The translations under genes were made by a program, and so were the position numbers. Below the pieces are notes generated by a model. That model was not told the DNA's origin. It searched no databases and saw only the letters and a list, made by a program, of their open reading frames with translations. Of a DNA stretch of 64,000 nucleotides, positions 15,374-23,890 are shown piece after piece (position 1 is the stretch's first letter; every line of letters starts with the position of its first letter). Where the stretch lies: assembly GCA_017569285.1 (NCBI GenBank), contig CP069419.1, forward strand, positions 1,922,001 through 1,986,000, written 5' to 3'. The stretch is from Clostridiales bacterium (GTDB taxonomy: Bacteria > Bacillota > Clostridia > Christensenellales > Aristaeellaceae).

Positions 15374-16192
15374 ATGCGGGAGGAAACGGATACGATCCGA
15401 TCCCATTATGATATCAATCCGCAGAAGGAATGGGACCGCCTGAAAAGGAGGTTCCCGTATGAAAAATACATCACGATCCATATGATGGACCGGTATATCC
15501 GTCCGGGAGATACGATCCTGGATATCGGCGGTGGACCCGGGCATTATTCTGTCCATTATGCCAGGCAGGGGCATGATGTCACCCTGCTGGACCTGAGCGG
15601 TGAAAATGTCCGTTTCGCAAAAAAGAAAGCCCGGCAGTACGGAGTGAAGATCACGGCGCTGCAGGGAGATGCGCTGGATCTTTCCCGCTTTGCGGAAAAC
15701 ACATTTGATATTGTTTTTCTGATGGGTCCGCTGTATCATCTGATGAATGAGGAGAACAGGCTTCAGGCTGTCCGGGAGGCAAAGCGTGTGCTGAAGCCGG
15801 GAGGAATACTGTTCAGCAGTTTTATCCTCATGTTCGGCGGTGTGATCTATGGGATCCGGGAAGTTCCGGAAACCATTACCTGGGACCGGCAAAAGGAAAT
15901 GATGATCTATGAAAACGCGGCGACAGAAGAAAGCGCGTCTTTTCATTCATTTACCTATGCCTGGATGACGACGGTCCGGGATGCGAAAAAGCTGATGGCG
16001 TCCGTTCCGGGACTCAGGACGAAAAATGCCTTCGGGCAGGAGAGCATCCTTTCCCCGTATCGGTATGTCCTGGCCGGCATGCCGAAAAAGACCCGGATGG
16101 CCTGGTATGATTACGCACTGAAGTTCTGCGATAAGGAAGACTATCTGACCCATACCGAGCATCTGATGATTGTTTCAGAAAAGGAGACCTAA
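15374..16192 (+). CDS. Class I SAM-dependent methyltransferase
   Basis: The 272-aa protein shows Rossmann-type methyltransferase motifs: TILDIGGGPGHYSVHYA (motif I, SAM binding, about residues 48-64), VTLLDLSGENVRFAKKK (motif II acid), GDALDLSRF, then FDIVFLMGPLYHL (motif IV-like) and AKRVLKPGGILFSSF (motif VI). The fold fits small-molecule methyltransferases; the acceptor is unknown. GAAGGAGAGG precedes the ATG. It is 3 bases from the NUDIX gene, so the two are cotranscribed. Confidence 0.88.
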   Translation: MREETDTIRSHYDINPQKEWDRLKRRFPYEKYITIHMMDRYIRPGDTILDIGGGPGHYSVHYARQGHDVTLLDLSGENVRFAKKKARQYGVKITALQGDALDLSRFAENTFDIVFLMGPLYHLMNEENRLQAVREAKRVLKPGGILFSSFILMFGGVIYGIREVPETITWDRQKEMMIYENAATEESASFHSFTYAWMTTVRDAKKLMASVPGLRTKNAFGQESILSPYRYVLAGMPKKTRMAWYDYALKFCDKEDYLTHTEHLMIVSEKET

Positions 16193-16195
16193 CCT

Positions 16196-16708
16196 ATGTC
16201 CGCTGAAATCTGGGACCTGTACGATGAGCAGGGCAACAAAACCGGGGAGACCTGGGAGCGCAGCCGTGCCGGGGAAATACCCGAAGGGCGGTGCCATATC
16301 GTATGTGATATCCTGATCCGCCATCGGGACGGGGAGTTCCTGCTGACGCGGCGGGATCCGAACAAGAAACCGTATCCGGGCTGCCTGGAAGCCAGCGCCG
16401 GCGGATCTGCCCTGGCCGGGGAAACGGCGGAGGAAGGCGCCCGCCGGGAAATGAAAGAGGAGACCGGGCTGGAAGCCGGGCCGCTGGAACAGATCAGCGT
16501 GACGCACTGGCCCGGGAGCAAGTCCGTGATCTACGCATACCTGGCAGTGGTGGACTGCGCGAAGGACGCGGTCGTTCTCCAGGAAGGGGAAACGGTGGAT
16601 TACATGTGGGTGGATTATCCGACGCTCATGAAACTGATTACTGAAGACGAGGTGCTACAGGTTCAGTATCCCCGTTATAAGCCTTACCTGGATCAGCTGG
16701 AAAGCTGA
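16196..16708 (+). CDS. NUDIX hydrolase
   Basis: The 170-aa protein carries a NUDIX box (ETAEEGARREMKEETGL, about residues 81-97), in which REMKEET matches REUXEEXGU. The N-terminal MSAEIWDLYDEQGNKTGE and the LTRRDPNKKPYPG stretch recall the isopentenyl-diphosphate isomerase/YfcD branch of the superfamily. The activity is most likely hydrolysis of a nucleoside or other pyrophosphate; the substrate is not clear. It closes the plus-strand run, with its stop inside a terminator hairpin. Confidence 0.85.
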   Translation: MSAEIWDLYDEQGNKTGETWERSRAGEIPEGRCHIVCDILIRHRDGEFLLTRRDPNKKPYPGCLEASAGGSALAGETAEEGARREMKEETGLEAGPLEQISVTHWPGSKSVIYAYLAVVDCAKDAVVLQEGETVDYMWVDYPTLMKLITEDEVLQVQYPRYKPYLDQLES

Positions 16709-16724
16709 TCCGGTTTTCTTTTTT
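16690..16724 (+). terminator. Rho-independent terminator overlapping the NUDIX stop
   Basis: GGATCAGCT pairs with AGCTGATCC across GGAA, followed by GGTTTTCTTTTTT. The stop codon (16706-16708) lies inside the stem. Confidence 0.85.
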
Positions 16725-17497
16725 CAGATCTCAATGCAGTCACCGGTTCCCAGGTAATGGAGACGGTCCATGTGATCCTGCATAAACCTGTACTGTGCTG
16801 TTCCTGTGCAGTGGCAAGTATAGCAGACTGCCGGATATGTGTTCAGTTCCCGGGCATAACCGGCCAGTATATCATCCAGGGGCAGTTTGGACATATGGAA
16901 TCCCCCGATCAGGATATCCGGACGGAACCAGTGCATAATATTCAGGATCCCCCGATGCGAACACCCGCTGAAGAGGATCCTTTTTCCGTTTTCTTCCGCC
17001 AGCAGGTAATGCTCATGCCGGAAATCCTCCGGCAGAAGGCGGCCGTCCCGGACCATGTTCAGCCCGGAAGAACCGAAGTCCATGATCTTTGGGGCATCGG
17101 GACAGTTGTGCAGGGAGATGCCTTCGGCAATTGTTTTTTCTGAGTCGATGAATACAAGACGGCCGGATTCCTGCAGTTCCGGATCCAGCCCGATATATTT
17201 TTCAGTTCCGTTGTAATGCGGTTCAAAGGCATACCGGCTGAGGTAAACCGGCGCATGACTGTTCAGCGACAGGAAGGTTTTCAGTCCGCCGCCGTGGTCA
17301 TAATGGCCGTGGGACAATACTGCAAAATCGGCTGTGTCCAGATCAATGCCCAGGGCCTCCGCGTTTCGGGCAAACAGGTCCGTCTGCCCCATATCGAAAA
17401 GGAAACGGATTCCGTTTGTTTCCACGAACAGGCTGAGCCCGTGCTCTGCGGGAAGCCCGCAGTCGGAAGTGTTTTCCACCAAAGCTGTAATCTTCAT
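16724..17497 (-). CDS. Metallo-beta-lactamase-fold protein
   Basis: The 257-aa protein has LSHGHYDHGGG (HxHxDH, about residues 60-65), FSGCSHRGILN and, near the end, CYTCHCTGTAQYR with further His and Cys. This combination resembles the MBL branch annotated as beta-ribofuranosylaminobenzene 5'-phosphate synthase-like or methyltransferase-associated hydrolases. The real substrate is unknown. CGGAGG lies 8 bases before the ATG at 17497. It converges with the NUDIX gene. Confidence 0.8.
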   Translation of the reverse strand: MKITALVENTSDCGLPAEHGLSLFVETNGIRFLFDMGQTDLFARNAEALGIDLDTADFAVLSHGHYDHGGGLKTFLSLNSHAPVYLSRYAFEPHYNGTEKYIGLDPELQESGRLVFIDSEKTIAEGISLHNCPDAPKIMDFGSSGLNMVRDGRLLPEDFRHEHYLLAEENGKRILFSGCSHRGILNIMHWFRPDILIGGFHMSKLPLDDILAGYARELNTYPAVCYTCHCTGTAQYRFMQDHMDRLHYLGTGDCIEI

Positions 17498-17570
17498 TTC
17501 CGGCCTCCGGTTTTTGAACTGATATTGATTATACCAGAATACCGGGACCGGAAAAAGGACGGCAGGCAGC

Positions 17571-17599
17571 AAAAAAACAGGGCCCCTTCCGGGACCCTG
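17571..17599 (-). terminator. Terminator of the rubrerythrin transcript
   Basis: On the minus strand CAGGGTCCC pairs with GGGGCCCTG (one G-T pair) across GGAA, followed by seven T. Confidence 0.85.
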
Positions 17600-17622
17600 C
17601 GGGTATCAGGCGGAGTATACGG

Positions 17623-18786
17623 TCAGTAGTTTTCAGCATTGACTTCGAAGTAGCTCTGCGGATGGGCGCATACCGGGCAGACTTCCGGGGCTGCGGTGCC
17701 GACAACGATATGCCCGCAGTTGCGGCATTCCCAGATTTTCACTTCGCTCTTTTTGAACACTTCCTGCATTTCCACATTCTTCAGGAGGGCGCGGTAGCGT
17801 TCCTCATGATGCTTTTCGATTGCAGCCACCATGCGGAATTTGGCGGCCAGGGCCGGGAAACCTTCCTTCTCGGCGGTGACGGCAAAGCCTTCGTACATGT
17901 CGGTCCATTCATAGTTTTCGCCGTCCGCGGCCGCAGCGAGGTTTTCCGCGGTATCGCCGATCCCGTTGAGCTCTTTGAACCAGATCTTGGCGTGCTCCTT
18001 TTCGTTGTCCGCGGTTTTCAGGAACAGCGCGGCGATCTGCTCAAAGCCTTCCTTTTTGGCCTTGGAGGCAAAGTAGGTATACTTGTTCCGGGCTTGGGAC
18101 TCGCCGGCGAAGGCGGCTTCCAGGTTTTTTTCGGTCTGGGTTCCGGCATAGGGATTCTTCTTCGGCGCTTCCGCTTCCACCTTTACGAATTTGGAGGCAG
18201 GCTGTTTGCATACCGGGCAGGTAAAGCCCTCGGGCAGGGGGCCTTCGTGAACATAACCGCAGACAGAGCATTTCCAGGTTTCCATTTTGGTTTCCTCCTT
18301 TATTGTTTCGGGTTCATTGAATGAAAGGGTATTGAGCAGCTTCTCCGCTTCTTCCGCGGGGAAGCCGGGATCTTTGATTTCGGACAGGAGCTTTTTCAGG
18401 AGTCCGCGGGCGTTTCCGCTCTGCGGCAGCATATAGCCGGCTTCGCGGAGCAGGTCTTCCGCCATGATCCGGTTTGATTTTTCCAGCGCCCTGGCCAGCT
18501 TTCCGGGAAGCCGGGCGGCCATCTGCTCCTGCTCCATTTTGGACGCGGCCAGACCGCGGAGGGCGGCGATCACTTCGGCTGCCTTGGCCTGCTGCGGGGG
18601 ATATTCCCTGGGAACCAGGCTGATGGCGCCGGAAGGGCAGGCATCCGCGCAGGCGCCACAGCCAATGCACTTATCAGCGTCGATGATGCTGTTCTCGGTA
18701 TCAGACGCGCCGGTGGGACAGACATAGAGGCAAAGGCAGTCCTTGCTGCACAGCCGGATATTCCGGATGGCGATTTTTCCGCTCAT
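17623..18786 (-). CDS. Ferredoxin-rubrerythrin fusion protein
   Basis: The 387-aa frame joins three parts. Residues about 1-60 are a ferredoxin-like domain with [15 protein letters not shown] and [14 protein letters not shown], enough Cys for two 4Fe-4S clusters. Residues about 70-165 form a helical linker. From residue 168 there is a rubredoxin-like Cys4 site ([12 protein letters not shown]), a ferritin-like diiron domain ([35 protein letters not shown]) and a final Cys4 site (CRNCGH, CPVCAHP). Rubrerythrin reduces peroxide with electrons from rubredoxin or ferredoxin, so a fused electron donor makes sense. At the junction, AAAGGAGG and an in-frame ATG (18285) could start a separate 220-aa rubrerythrin. 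GGAGG precedes the ATG at 18786. Confidence 0.85.
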   Translation of the reverse strand: MSGKIAIRNIRLCSKDCLCLYVCPTGASDTENSIIDADKCIGCGACADACPSGAISLVPREYPPQQAKAAEVIAALRGLAASKMEQEQMAARLPGKLARALEKSNRIMAEDLLREAGYMLPQSGNARGLLKKLLSEIKDPGFPAEEAEKLLNTLSFNEPETIKEETKMETWKCSVCGYVHEGPLPEGFTCPVCKQPASKFVKVEAEAPKKNPYAGTQTEKNLEAAFAGESQARNKYTYFASKAKKEGFEQIAALFLKTADNEKEHAKIWFKELNGIGDTAENLAAAADGENYEWTDMYEGFAVTAEKEGFPALAAKFRMVAAIEKHHEERYRALLKNVEMQEVFKKSEVKIWECRNCGHIVVGTAAPEVCPVCAHPQSYFEVNAENY

Positions 18787-18791
18787 ATGCT

Positions 18792-19421
18792 TTACCCTCC
18801 TATCTCTTCGAATTTGCGGTTCGGCACCTTGCATACCGGGCAGACCTCGGGCAGTTCATCGCCGATGTAGACAAAACCGCAGATTGTGCAGACGTATACA
18901 TGGGAGTTTTGCAGCATCGTGTCTCCCTCCTGCGCATACCGGGCCAGCAGGGAGCGGAGGATCCGGGACACCTTCTCGCTCCAGACCAGGCTCCGCTGTG
19001 CGCCCCGGTCGCCATACTGCCGGGCAGCGGCGTTCACTGCCGGGAAGCCGGTTTCCAGGTCCGCGTTGATTTTACCCAGCAGCCGGTCAAAGGACGCGTC
19101 CACGGCGCTGCTCCGGGAACCGAACCACTCCGCCAGGCGGCTGAAGGCGGCTGCGGATTCCGGCAGGTACTGCTTTTCACAGCCCTTGGCCAGGTTGGAG
19201 CACAGGACGCTGACCTCGATGGCGGTCAGCTCCCGCATATCGCTTTCTCCGGTCGGGACCGGGACGGCTTCGGCTGCCGGGACAGCCGGGCCTTCCGGAA
19301 CGAAATCGGATTTGGACGCACCGCACAGCGGGCATTTCCAGTCCGCCGGCAGTTCAGCCCAGGGGATTTTTTCTTTCTCCTCATCATATACATAGCCGCA
19401 GATGGAACAGGTATACCTCAT
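18792..19421 (-). CDS. Protein with rubredoxin-like domains at both ends
   Basis: The 209-aa protein begins with a rubredoxin fold ([13 protein letters not shown], then [13 protein letters not shown]) and ends with a second Cys4 site ([12 protein letters not shown], then [11 protein letters not shown]). The middle of about 120 residues is helical, with ECRxxH-type ferritin ligands not evident, so it is probably not a working diiron site. It likely shuttles single electrons in an oxygen or peroxide defence chain with the adjacent rubrerythrin, 5 bases downstream. AGGAGGG precedes the ATG at 19421. Confidence 0.75.
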   Translation of the reverse strand: MRYTCSICGYVYDEEKEKIPWAELPADWKCPLCGASKSDFVPEGPAVPAAEAVPVPTGESDMRELTAIEVSVLCSNLAKGCEKQYLPESAAAFSRLAEWFGSRSSAVDASFDRLLGKINADLETGFPAVNAAARQYGDRGAQRSLVWSEKVSRILRSLLARYAQEGDTMLQNSHVYVCTICGFVYIGDELPEVCPVCKVPNRKFEEIGG

Positions 19422-19530
19422 TCGGGCCCTCCTTTCACGGGGATGCACAACAGACTGCCGGACCGGGATACTGGATTGCGCCGGAACCGATACAGTCAGG
19501 TATGCAGCAGATATCTTTGATGATAGATAT

Positions 19531-19559
19531 ATTAGACAACAAAGTGTACATTAAGTCAA
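19531..19559 (-). promoter_or_regulatory. Promoter of the rubredoxin/rubrerythrin operon
   Basis: On the minus strand TTGACT and TCTAAT are 17 bases apart; a TAATAT with a 19-base spacer is an alternative reading. The -10 region includes the 11-mer ATATTAGACAA (plus strand 19529-19539), which also occurs in the feo promoter. Confidence 0.6.
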
Positions 19560-19632
19560 GCGGTAAAATTTTTCGGCCGGTATTTCCCCAAAAAGACTGT
19601 TCAGAAAGTCCGGTACGTGATATATTCTCTTC

Positions 19633-19651
19633 CGGTTCATGACATGAACCG
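19633..19651. promoter_or_regulatory. Inverted repeat upstream of the permease gene
   Basis: CGGTTCAT and ATGAACCG flank GAC, 40 bases before the permease start. It is operator-like in size, with no T tract. The binding protein is unknown. Confidence 0.4.
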
Positions 19652-19691
19652 TGCCTGATCGGAAGGCAGACCCGGAAAAGGAAGCGCAGAG

Positions 19692-20831
19692 ATGAAGAAG
19701 GTATTCGGTTATTTCAGAAAGGAAATGATGCTGACGCTGTCGCTGCTGGCGGCAGTAGTGGCTTTGATCATCACACCGCCGTCGGAACGGCTGCTCCGGG
19801 ATATCGACTGGCGGACGCTGGGCACCCTGCTGATGATGCTGTGCGTGCTGGAGGGCTTCAAGAAGGAGAATATTTTCCGCCCGCTGATCCGCCTGGCGGC
19901 CCGGATGAAGCGGATGACCACGCTGACGCTGTTCCTGGTCTTCGGCGTTTTCTTCACGTCCATGTTCGTGACCAACGACGTCTCGCTGATTATCTTCGTG
20001 CCGCTGACAATCCTGCTGTTCGGGGCGGCCGGGAAAGAAAAATACATTCTTCCCGTGCTGACGTTTCAGAATATCGCGGCGATCCGCGGTTCCCTGCTGA
20101 TGCCCTTCGGCAGCCCGCAGAACCTGTTCCTGTACGGGCAGGCCAGTGTTTCGGCCTGGCATTTCATGCTGCACATGCTGCCGCTGTGCGTGATGTCCGC
20201 CGCGCTGCTGATCGGCTTTATCTTCTTCCTGTACCGGAAGGATCCGCGCGAGGCGATTGATGCCGGCACGGTGGACAAGCCGTGGACGCCGGAGGGAAAG
20301 ACCCGGCGGATTGTGTACCTGGTTCTTTTCGCGCTGATCATCGCGGTGATCGTCACGCGCACCACCCTGTGGCCCTGGGCGGTGGCGGTGGTCATCGGTG
20401 CCATCCTGCTGGTGGACCGGAAGCTGCTCCTGCAGGTGGACTATGTGCTGATTATCACGTTCCTGTGCTTCTTTGTTTTTTCTTCCTCCATCGCGGCGCA
20501 CCCGGGCATCTCCGGCGTGCTGACAAAGGCGGTGGCGGGCAATGAATACTGGTGGGCCATCGGCCTGAGCCAGCTGATTTCCAATGTCCCGGCAACCATT
20601 GTGCTGTATCCGTTCACAGAGAACTTCGCCGGGCTGATCTACGGCGCGGATACCGCTGGCCTGTGTTCCCTGATCGGGTCGCTGGCTTCGGTGATCAACT
20701 ACCGGATTTATGTGCGTTCCTATCCGGGCAAGGGCGGAAAGTTCATCAAGGTGTTTACCCTGATCAGCTGGGCGTTCTTCCTCATTGTGGTGATTCCCGG
20801 CTTCCTGCTGAGCGGCTGGCCGTTTTTCTGA
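19692..20831 (+). CDS. SLC13/ArsB-type anion permease
   Basis: The 379-aa protein is hydrophobic, with about 10 membrane segments. Sequence features fit the ion transporter (citrate/arsenite/sodium-dicarboxylate) superfamily: FTSMFVTNDVSLIIFVPLT with the conserved TNDVS hairpin, MPFGSPQNLFLYG, and NVPATIVLYPF near the C-terminus. Such carriers move dicarboxylates, citrate, sulfate or arsenite; the substrate is not certain. AAAGGAAG precedes the ATG. The gene stands alone with its own terminator. Confidence 0.85.
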   Translation: MKKVFGYFRKEMMLTLSLLAAVVALIITPPSERLLRDIDWRTLGTLLMMLCVLEGFKKENIFRPLIRLAARMKRMTTLTLFLVFGVFFTSMFVTNDVSLIIFVPLTILLFGAAGKEKYILPVLTFQNIAAIRGSLLMPFGSPQNLFLYGQASVSAWHFMLHMLPLCVMSAALLIGFIFFLYRKDPREAIDAGTVDKPWTPEGKTRRIVYLVLFALIIAVIVTRTTLWPWAVAVVIGAILLVDRKLLLQVDYVLIITFLCFFVFSSSIAAHPGISGVLTKAVAGNEYWWAIGLSQLISNVPATIVLYPFTENFAGLIYGADTAGLCSLIGSLASVINYRIYVRSYPGKGGKFIKVFTLISWAFFLIVVIPGFLLSGWPFF

Positions 20832-20845
20832 TACGACAAGCCATG

Positions 20846-20880
20846 AAGCCCGGTCCGGTGAATCCGGACCGGGCTTTTGT
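20846..20880 (+). terminator. Rho-independent terminator of the permease
   Basis: A perfect 13-bp stem (AAGCCCGGTCCGG and complement) with a 5-base loop, followed by TTGTTG. Confidence 0.75.
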
Positions 20881-20981
20881 TGTCCACGGCGGATCCCTCC
20901 CGGATGCCGGCAGGAAAAAAAGGACCGGAACATGAATTCTATATGCAGGATATTGCGGTTCCCGGACAGGGAGGGGTAAAG

Positions 20982-21404
20982 ATGAAACACGAAAAATCCT
21001 GCGGCGCAGTTGTTTATACCATCGAGGACGGCCGGCTGCTGTTCCTTGCGGAGCATATGCGGCTGGGGCACATCTCCATTCCCAAGGGGCATGTGGAAGG
21101 AAACGAGACGGAAGAGGAAACCGCCCGGCGGGAGATTAAGGAGGAAACCAATCTTGACGTCCGGATGGATACCGCCTTCCGGCAGGAGGTTTCCTATTCC
21201 CCCGCGGCAGGAATCATGAAGCAGGTGGTCTTTTTTGCGGCGGAGGCGGTTTCCCGGGAAATGAAGAACCAGGAATGTGAAGTTTCCGGGCTGGAATGGC
21301 TGCCGGCGGATGAAGCAATCCGGGCCATGACCTATGATACGGATAAGGAAGTGCTGGCACGCGCGGTGGAATACCTGGGCCGGAAGCACGGGCTGGATGC
21401 CTGA
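20982..21404 (+). CDS. NUDIX hydrolase
   Basis: The 140-aa protein has a clear NUDIX box: GHVEGNETEEETARREIKEE, continuing ETNLDV (about residues 34-58). The opening KSCGAVVYTIEDGRLLFL and the ISIPKGHVE lead-in resemble the diadenosine tetraphosphatase/bis(5'-nucleosyl) branch. It probably cleaves a nucleotide pyrophosphate bond as a housecleaning enzyme. The upstream frame is open, but GGAGGGGT lies just before the ATG at 20982. Confidence 0.88.
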   Translation: MKHEKSCGAVVYTIEDGRLLFLAEHMRLGHISIPKGHVEGNETEEETARREIKEETNLDVRMDTAFRQEVSYSPAAGIMKQVVFFAAEAVSREMKNQECEVSGLEWLPADEAIRAMTYDTDKEVLARAVEYLGRKHGLDA

Positions 21405-21426
21405 TGCGGCATGGAGGAAAACAGGA

Positions 21427-21669
21427 ATGAACAGCATCCGGATTGCCGATACTACCCGAGAAGAGCGGGAGCAGATTGTTGCGGAATCCATCGGGAATAC
21501 CGACGGCCTCTGTGACGGCTGCAGCCCGGGAATCATTGAAATGTACCAGGATTATATCGACGGGAAACGGGAGCTCCGGGAGATCAACGCGGAATTCCGC
21601 GCCCGGTATATGTCCGGCGCGCAGGGCCCGGCCCGGGGCGGTTGCGTTTTTGCCGGCGGGGAAGGCTGA
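21427..21669 (+). CDS. Small conserved-looking protein with a CDGC motif
   Basis: The 80-aa protein has TREEREQIVAESIG, then LCDGCSPGIIEMYQDYIDGK and LREINAEFRARY. The CDGC pair could bind metal or form a redox disulfide. Very similar short proteins occur in many Clostridia, often under an unhelpful automatic name; no activity is established. It lies 22 bases after the NUDIX gene in the same operon. The final Gly/Ala-rich part looks disordered. Confidence 0.65.
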   Translation: MNSIRIADTTREEREQIVAESIGNTDGLCDGCSPGIIEMYQDYIDGKRELREINAEFRARYMSGAQGPARGGCVFAGGEG

Positions 21670-21683
21670 AACGGAGGAGACAG

Positions 21684-22106
21684 ATGAAGAGAACCGTGGA
21701 GGAACTGCTGGAGGAAAAGTATGTGCTCGTGGATATCCTGCCGCGGCGGGTGCCGGCCGGGAGCCCCGGGCAGTATTTCGCGGTGGAAGGATACCTGCTG
21801 CGGGAGCCGCAGCTTTCCGCCGTCAAACAGAAGCATATTGACCTCATCCTGAAGCTGAACTGCTACCGGGACATATCGGCAGATGAATGGAAAACCGTGA
21901 ATCCGCCGCCGGAAGAGCTGGCTGAAGCGATGCGTCGGGAACCGGTGATGATTATGACCGGGGATTCCATGTTCTTTTCCGAGCCGGATGACCTGTGCAT
22001 GACGCTGTATCATCCGGACGGGGAACTGCTTTCCCTGGTGCGGACGCTGGCCGCCGGGGAAGGACTGTATGTTTGGGAACCGGATCCGGAAACGGATAAC
22101 GGATAA
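21684..22106 (+). CDS. Hypothetical 140-aa protein
   Basis: The protein is acidic and soluble, with VDILPRRVPAGSPGQYFAVE near the N-terminus and MTLYHPDGELLSLVRTLAAGEGLYVWEP at the C-terminus. I recognise no motif or family. GGAGGAGA lies just before the ATG at 21684. It sits between the CDGC protein and a peroxiredoxin, all on the plus strand with gaps under 20 bases, so it is almost certainly cotranscribed with them. Confidence 0.7.
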   Translation: MKRTVEELLEEKYVLVDILPRRVPAGSPGQYFAVEGYLLREPQLSAVKQKHIDLILKLNCYRDISADEWKTVNPPPEELAEAMRREPVMIMTGDSMFFSEPDDLCMTLYHPDGELLSLVRTLAAGEGLYVWEPDPETDNG

Positions 22107-22118
22107 GGAGGAAGGAAC

Positions 22119-22571
22119 ATGCTGAATATCGGAACAACCGCGCCGGATTTCGCACTGCCGGACCAGAACGGGGAAACCCGGAAACTGTCGGACTTCAGCG
22201 GACAGCGCGTGATCCTGTATTTCTATTCAAAGGACATGACTTCCGGATGCTCAAAGCAGGCCTGCGGGTTTGCGGAGCTGTACCCGCACTTCCGGGAGAA
22301 GGGCGCGGTGGTCATCGGCGTCAGCAAGGATACAGTGGCCAGCCATAAAAAGTTTGAGGAGAAGTACAGCCTGCCGTTTATCCTGCTGTCCGATCCGGAA
22401 CTGGACGTGATCAAAGCCTATGACGTCTGGCAGGAGAAGATGAACTACGGCAAGCCGACCATGGGCGTGGTGCGGACCACCTACCTGATTGAAAACGGGA
22501 AGATCATCAAAGCCTTCGGCAAGGTGAAGGCGGCGGACAATCCTGCGCAGATGCTGCAGGAACTCGGATAA
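22119..22571 (+). CDS. bcp: Thioredoxin-dependent peroxiredoxin, BCP/PrxQ type
   Basis: The 150-aa protein is a full-length peroxiredoxin. APDFALPDQNGE opens the fold. DMTSGCSKQACGF gives the peroxidatic Cys44 and, five residues on, the resolving Cys49, the atypical 2-Cys spacing of the BCP/PrxQ group. The usual TPGCT is TSGCS here, a mild variant. It reduces hydrogen peroxide and organic peroxides in the cytoplasm, consistent with the rubrerythrin genes nearby. AAGGAGGAAGG precedes the ATG. Confidence 0.9.
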   Translation: MLNIGTTAPDFALPDQNGETRKLSDFSGQRVILYFYSKDMTSGCSKQACGFAELYPHFREKGAVVIGVSKDTVASHKKFEEKYSLPFILLSDPELDVIKAYDVWQEKMNYGKPTMGVVRTTYLIENGKIIKAFGKVKAADNPAQMLQELG

Positions 22572-22603
22572 CAGAAAATCAATGCTTTGGAGGAACACCC
22601 GGA

Positions 22604-23872
22604 ATGATCACGGATTCTTTTGACAACCGGTCGCCGGCCATCATCAACCCGGTGCGCAGGGAAAACGCGCCTGAGGTGGATGCGTGCATCGTTACCTTTT
22701 CCCATGAAATCGAGAAGTATGTCGCGGAGAAGTACGCATCCGGGGAGATCGCCGCGCTCTGGTGTGCCAGCGGGAAAACCCCGGTGTACCTGATTGAGCG
22801 GAACGGCAGGCGCTTCGCGTTCTACCGGACGTATGTCGGCGCGCCGATCACCGTGGGCCTCATGGAGGATGCGATGACCGAGCTGAAGTGCGACCGGTAT
22901 ATTCTGTTCGGCGGCGCGGGCTGCCTGAATAAGGAGATCGCGCACGGCAAGGTCATGGTGCCGACCGCCGCGTACCGGGATGAGGGAACCTCCTACCATT
23001 ACGCCCCGGCCGCGGACTATGTGGACATGAAAAATGCCGCGGTTGTGGCGGAATGCATGAAGGCGAACGGAATCCCGTATGCGCTGGGGAAAACCTGGAC
23101 AACGGATTCCTTCTACCGGGAGACGCGGAACAACTTTGAAAAGCGGAAGGCGGACGGGTGCATTTCCGTGGAGATGGAAAGTGCCGGCGTTCAGGCGATG
23201 TGTGACTTCCGGAATATGGACCTGTACGCGTTCTTCACCGGCGGTGATCTGCTGGACGCGCCGGAATGGAATGCGCGGCAGAATGAGAACAATGACGGCG
23301 GACAGCACGACGTCGGGCATTTCAGCATCGCGCTGGCCCTGGCGGAGTATGTGGCGAGTCTGCCGGATCAGCATGTCCGGATTGAACCGTTTGACATGAA
23401 ATACCTGGATGAGTACTATACCGGCTTCAACCGCGAGATCACGAAATACCAGTGGCCGGATCCCTTTGAAAGCCGGGAGGCGGCAGAGGAACTGCTGCAG
23501 TCCTTCCTGGATGAGATGGAGCGCGGGGAAACCCTGCTGTTCTCCATCTTTTCCGGGGACGACCGTTTCCTCGGCAGCGTGGAGATCCACGGCGTGGACG
23601 GTGACTGCCCGGAACTGGGCATCTGGGTAAAGGAGCCGGAACAGAACAAGGGCTACGCATACAGGGCGCTGGGTGAAGCGCTCCGCTATGCCCGGAAGCA
23701 TTACGGGAATGTTGCGTTCTACTATGAAGCGGATGTCCGGAACATGGGAAGTCTCCGTCTGCTGGACAAGTTTGCAGATGAATATGAAATCATCCCGTAT
23801 GAGCCGGAAAAGGTCACCACGGATTCTGGCAAGGAGCTGGAGCTCCGGGGATATGAACTGCGGGTGAAATAA
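22604..23872 (+). CDS. Nucleoside phosphorylase-GNAT acetyltransferase fusion
   Basis: The 422-aa protein has two domains. Residues 1-265 are a nucleoside phosphorylase (FGGAGCLNKE, VPTAAYRDEGTSYHYAP, DGCISVEMESAGVQAM) that closely matches the stand-alone protein at 13599. Residues about 268-422 are a GNAT domain: VRIEPFDMKYLDEYY, a central GIWVKEPEQNKGYAYRALGE (motif A) and ADVRNMGSLRLLDKF. The frame is continuous, with no start-like element at the junction. A fused acetyltransferase suggests that the product or substrate of the phosphorylase is acetylated. The function is inference; the two domains are clear. Confidence 0.85.
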   Translation: MITDSFDNRSPAIINPVRRENAPEVDACIVTFSHEIEKYVAEKYASGEIAALWCASGKTPVYLIERNGRRFAFYRTYVGAPITVGLMEDAMTELKCDRYILFGGAGCLNKEIAHGKVMVPTAAYRDEGTSYHYAPAADYVDMKNAAVVAECMKANGIPYALGKTWTTDSFYRETRNNFEKRKADGCISVEMESAGVQAMCDFRNMDLYAFFTGGDLLDAPEWNARQNENNDGGQHDVGHFSIALALAEYVASLPDQHVRIEPFDMKYLDEYYTGFNREITKYQWPDPFESREAAEELLQSFLDEMERGETLLFSIFSGDDRFLGSVEIHGVDGDCPELGIWVKEPEQNKGYAYRALGEALRYARKHYGNVAFYYEADVRNMGSLRLLDKFADEYEIIPYEPEKVTTDSGKELELRGYELRVK

Positions 23873-23890
23873 CCCCGCCGGCATAAAAAG

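Noticed and set aside
16724-17497. Arylsulfatase or true beta-lactamase identity for the MBL-fold gene
   Set aside because: The motif set (SHGHYDHGG, CSHRG, late Cys/His) fits another MBL branch, and no beta-lactamase-specific residue or signal peptide is present.
19551-21536. A 661-codon open frame on the minus strand
   Set aside because: It is antisense to a clear permease and NUDIX gene, is rich in His, Gln and Arg, and has no recognisable domain. High GC makes long antisense frames common here.
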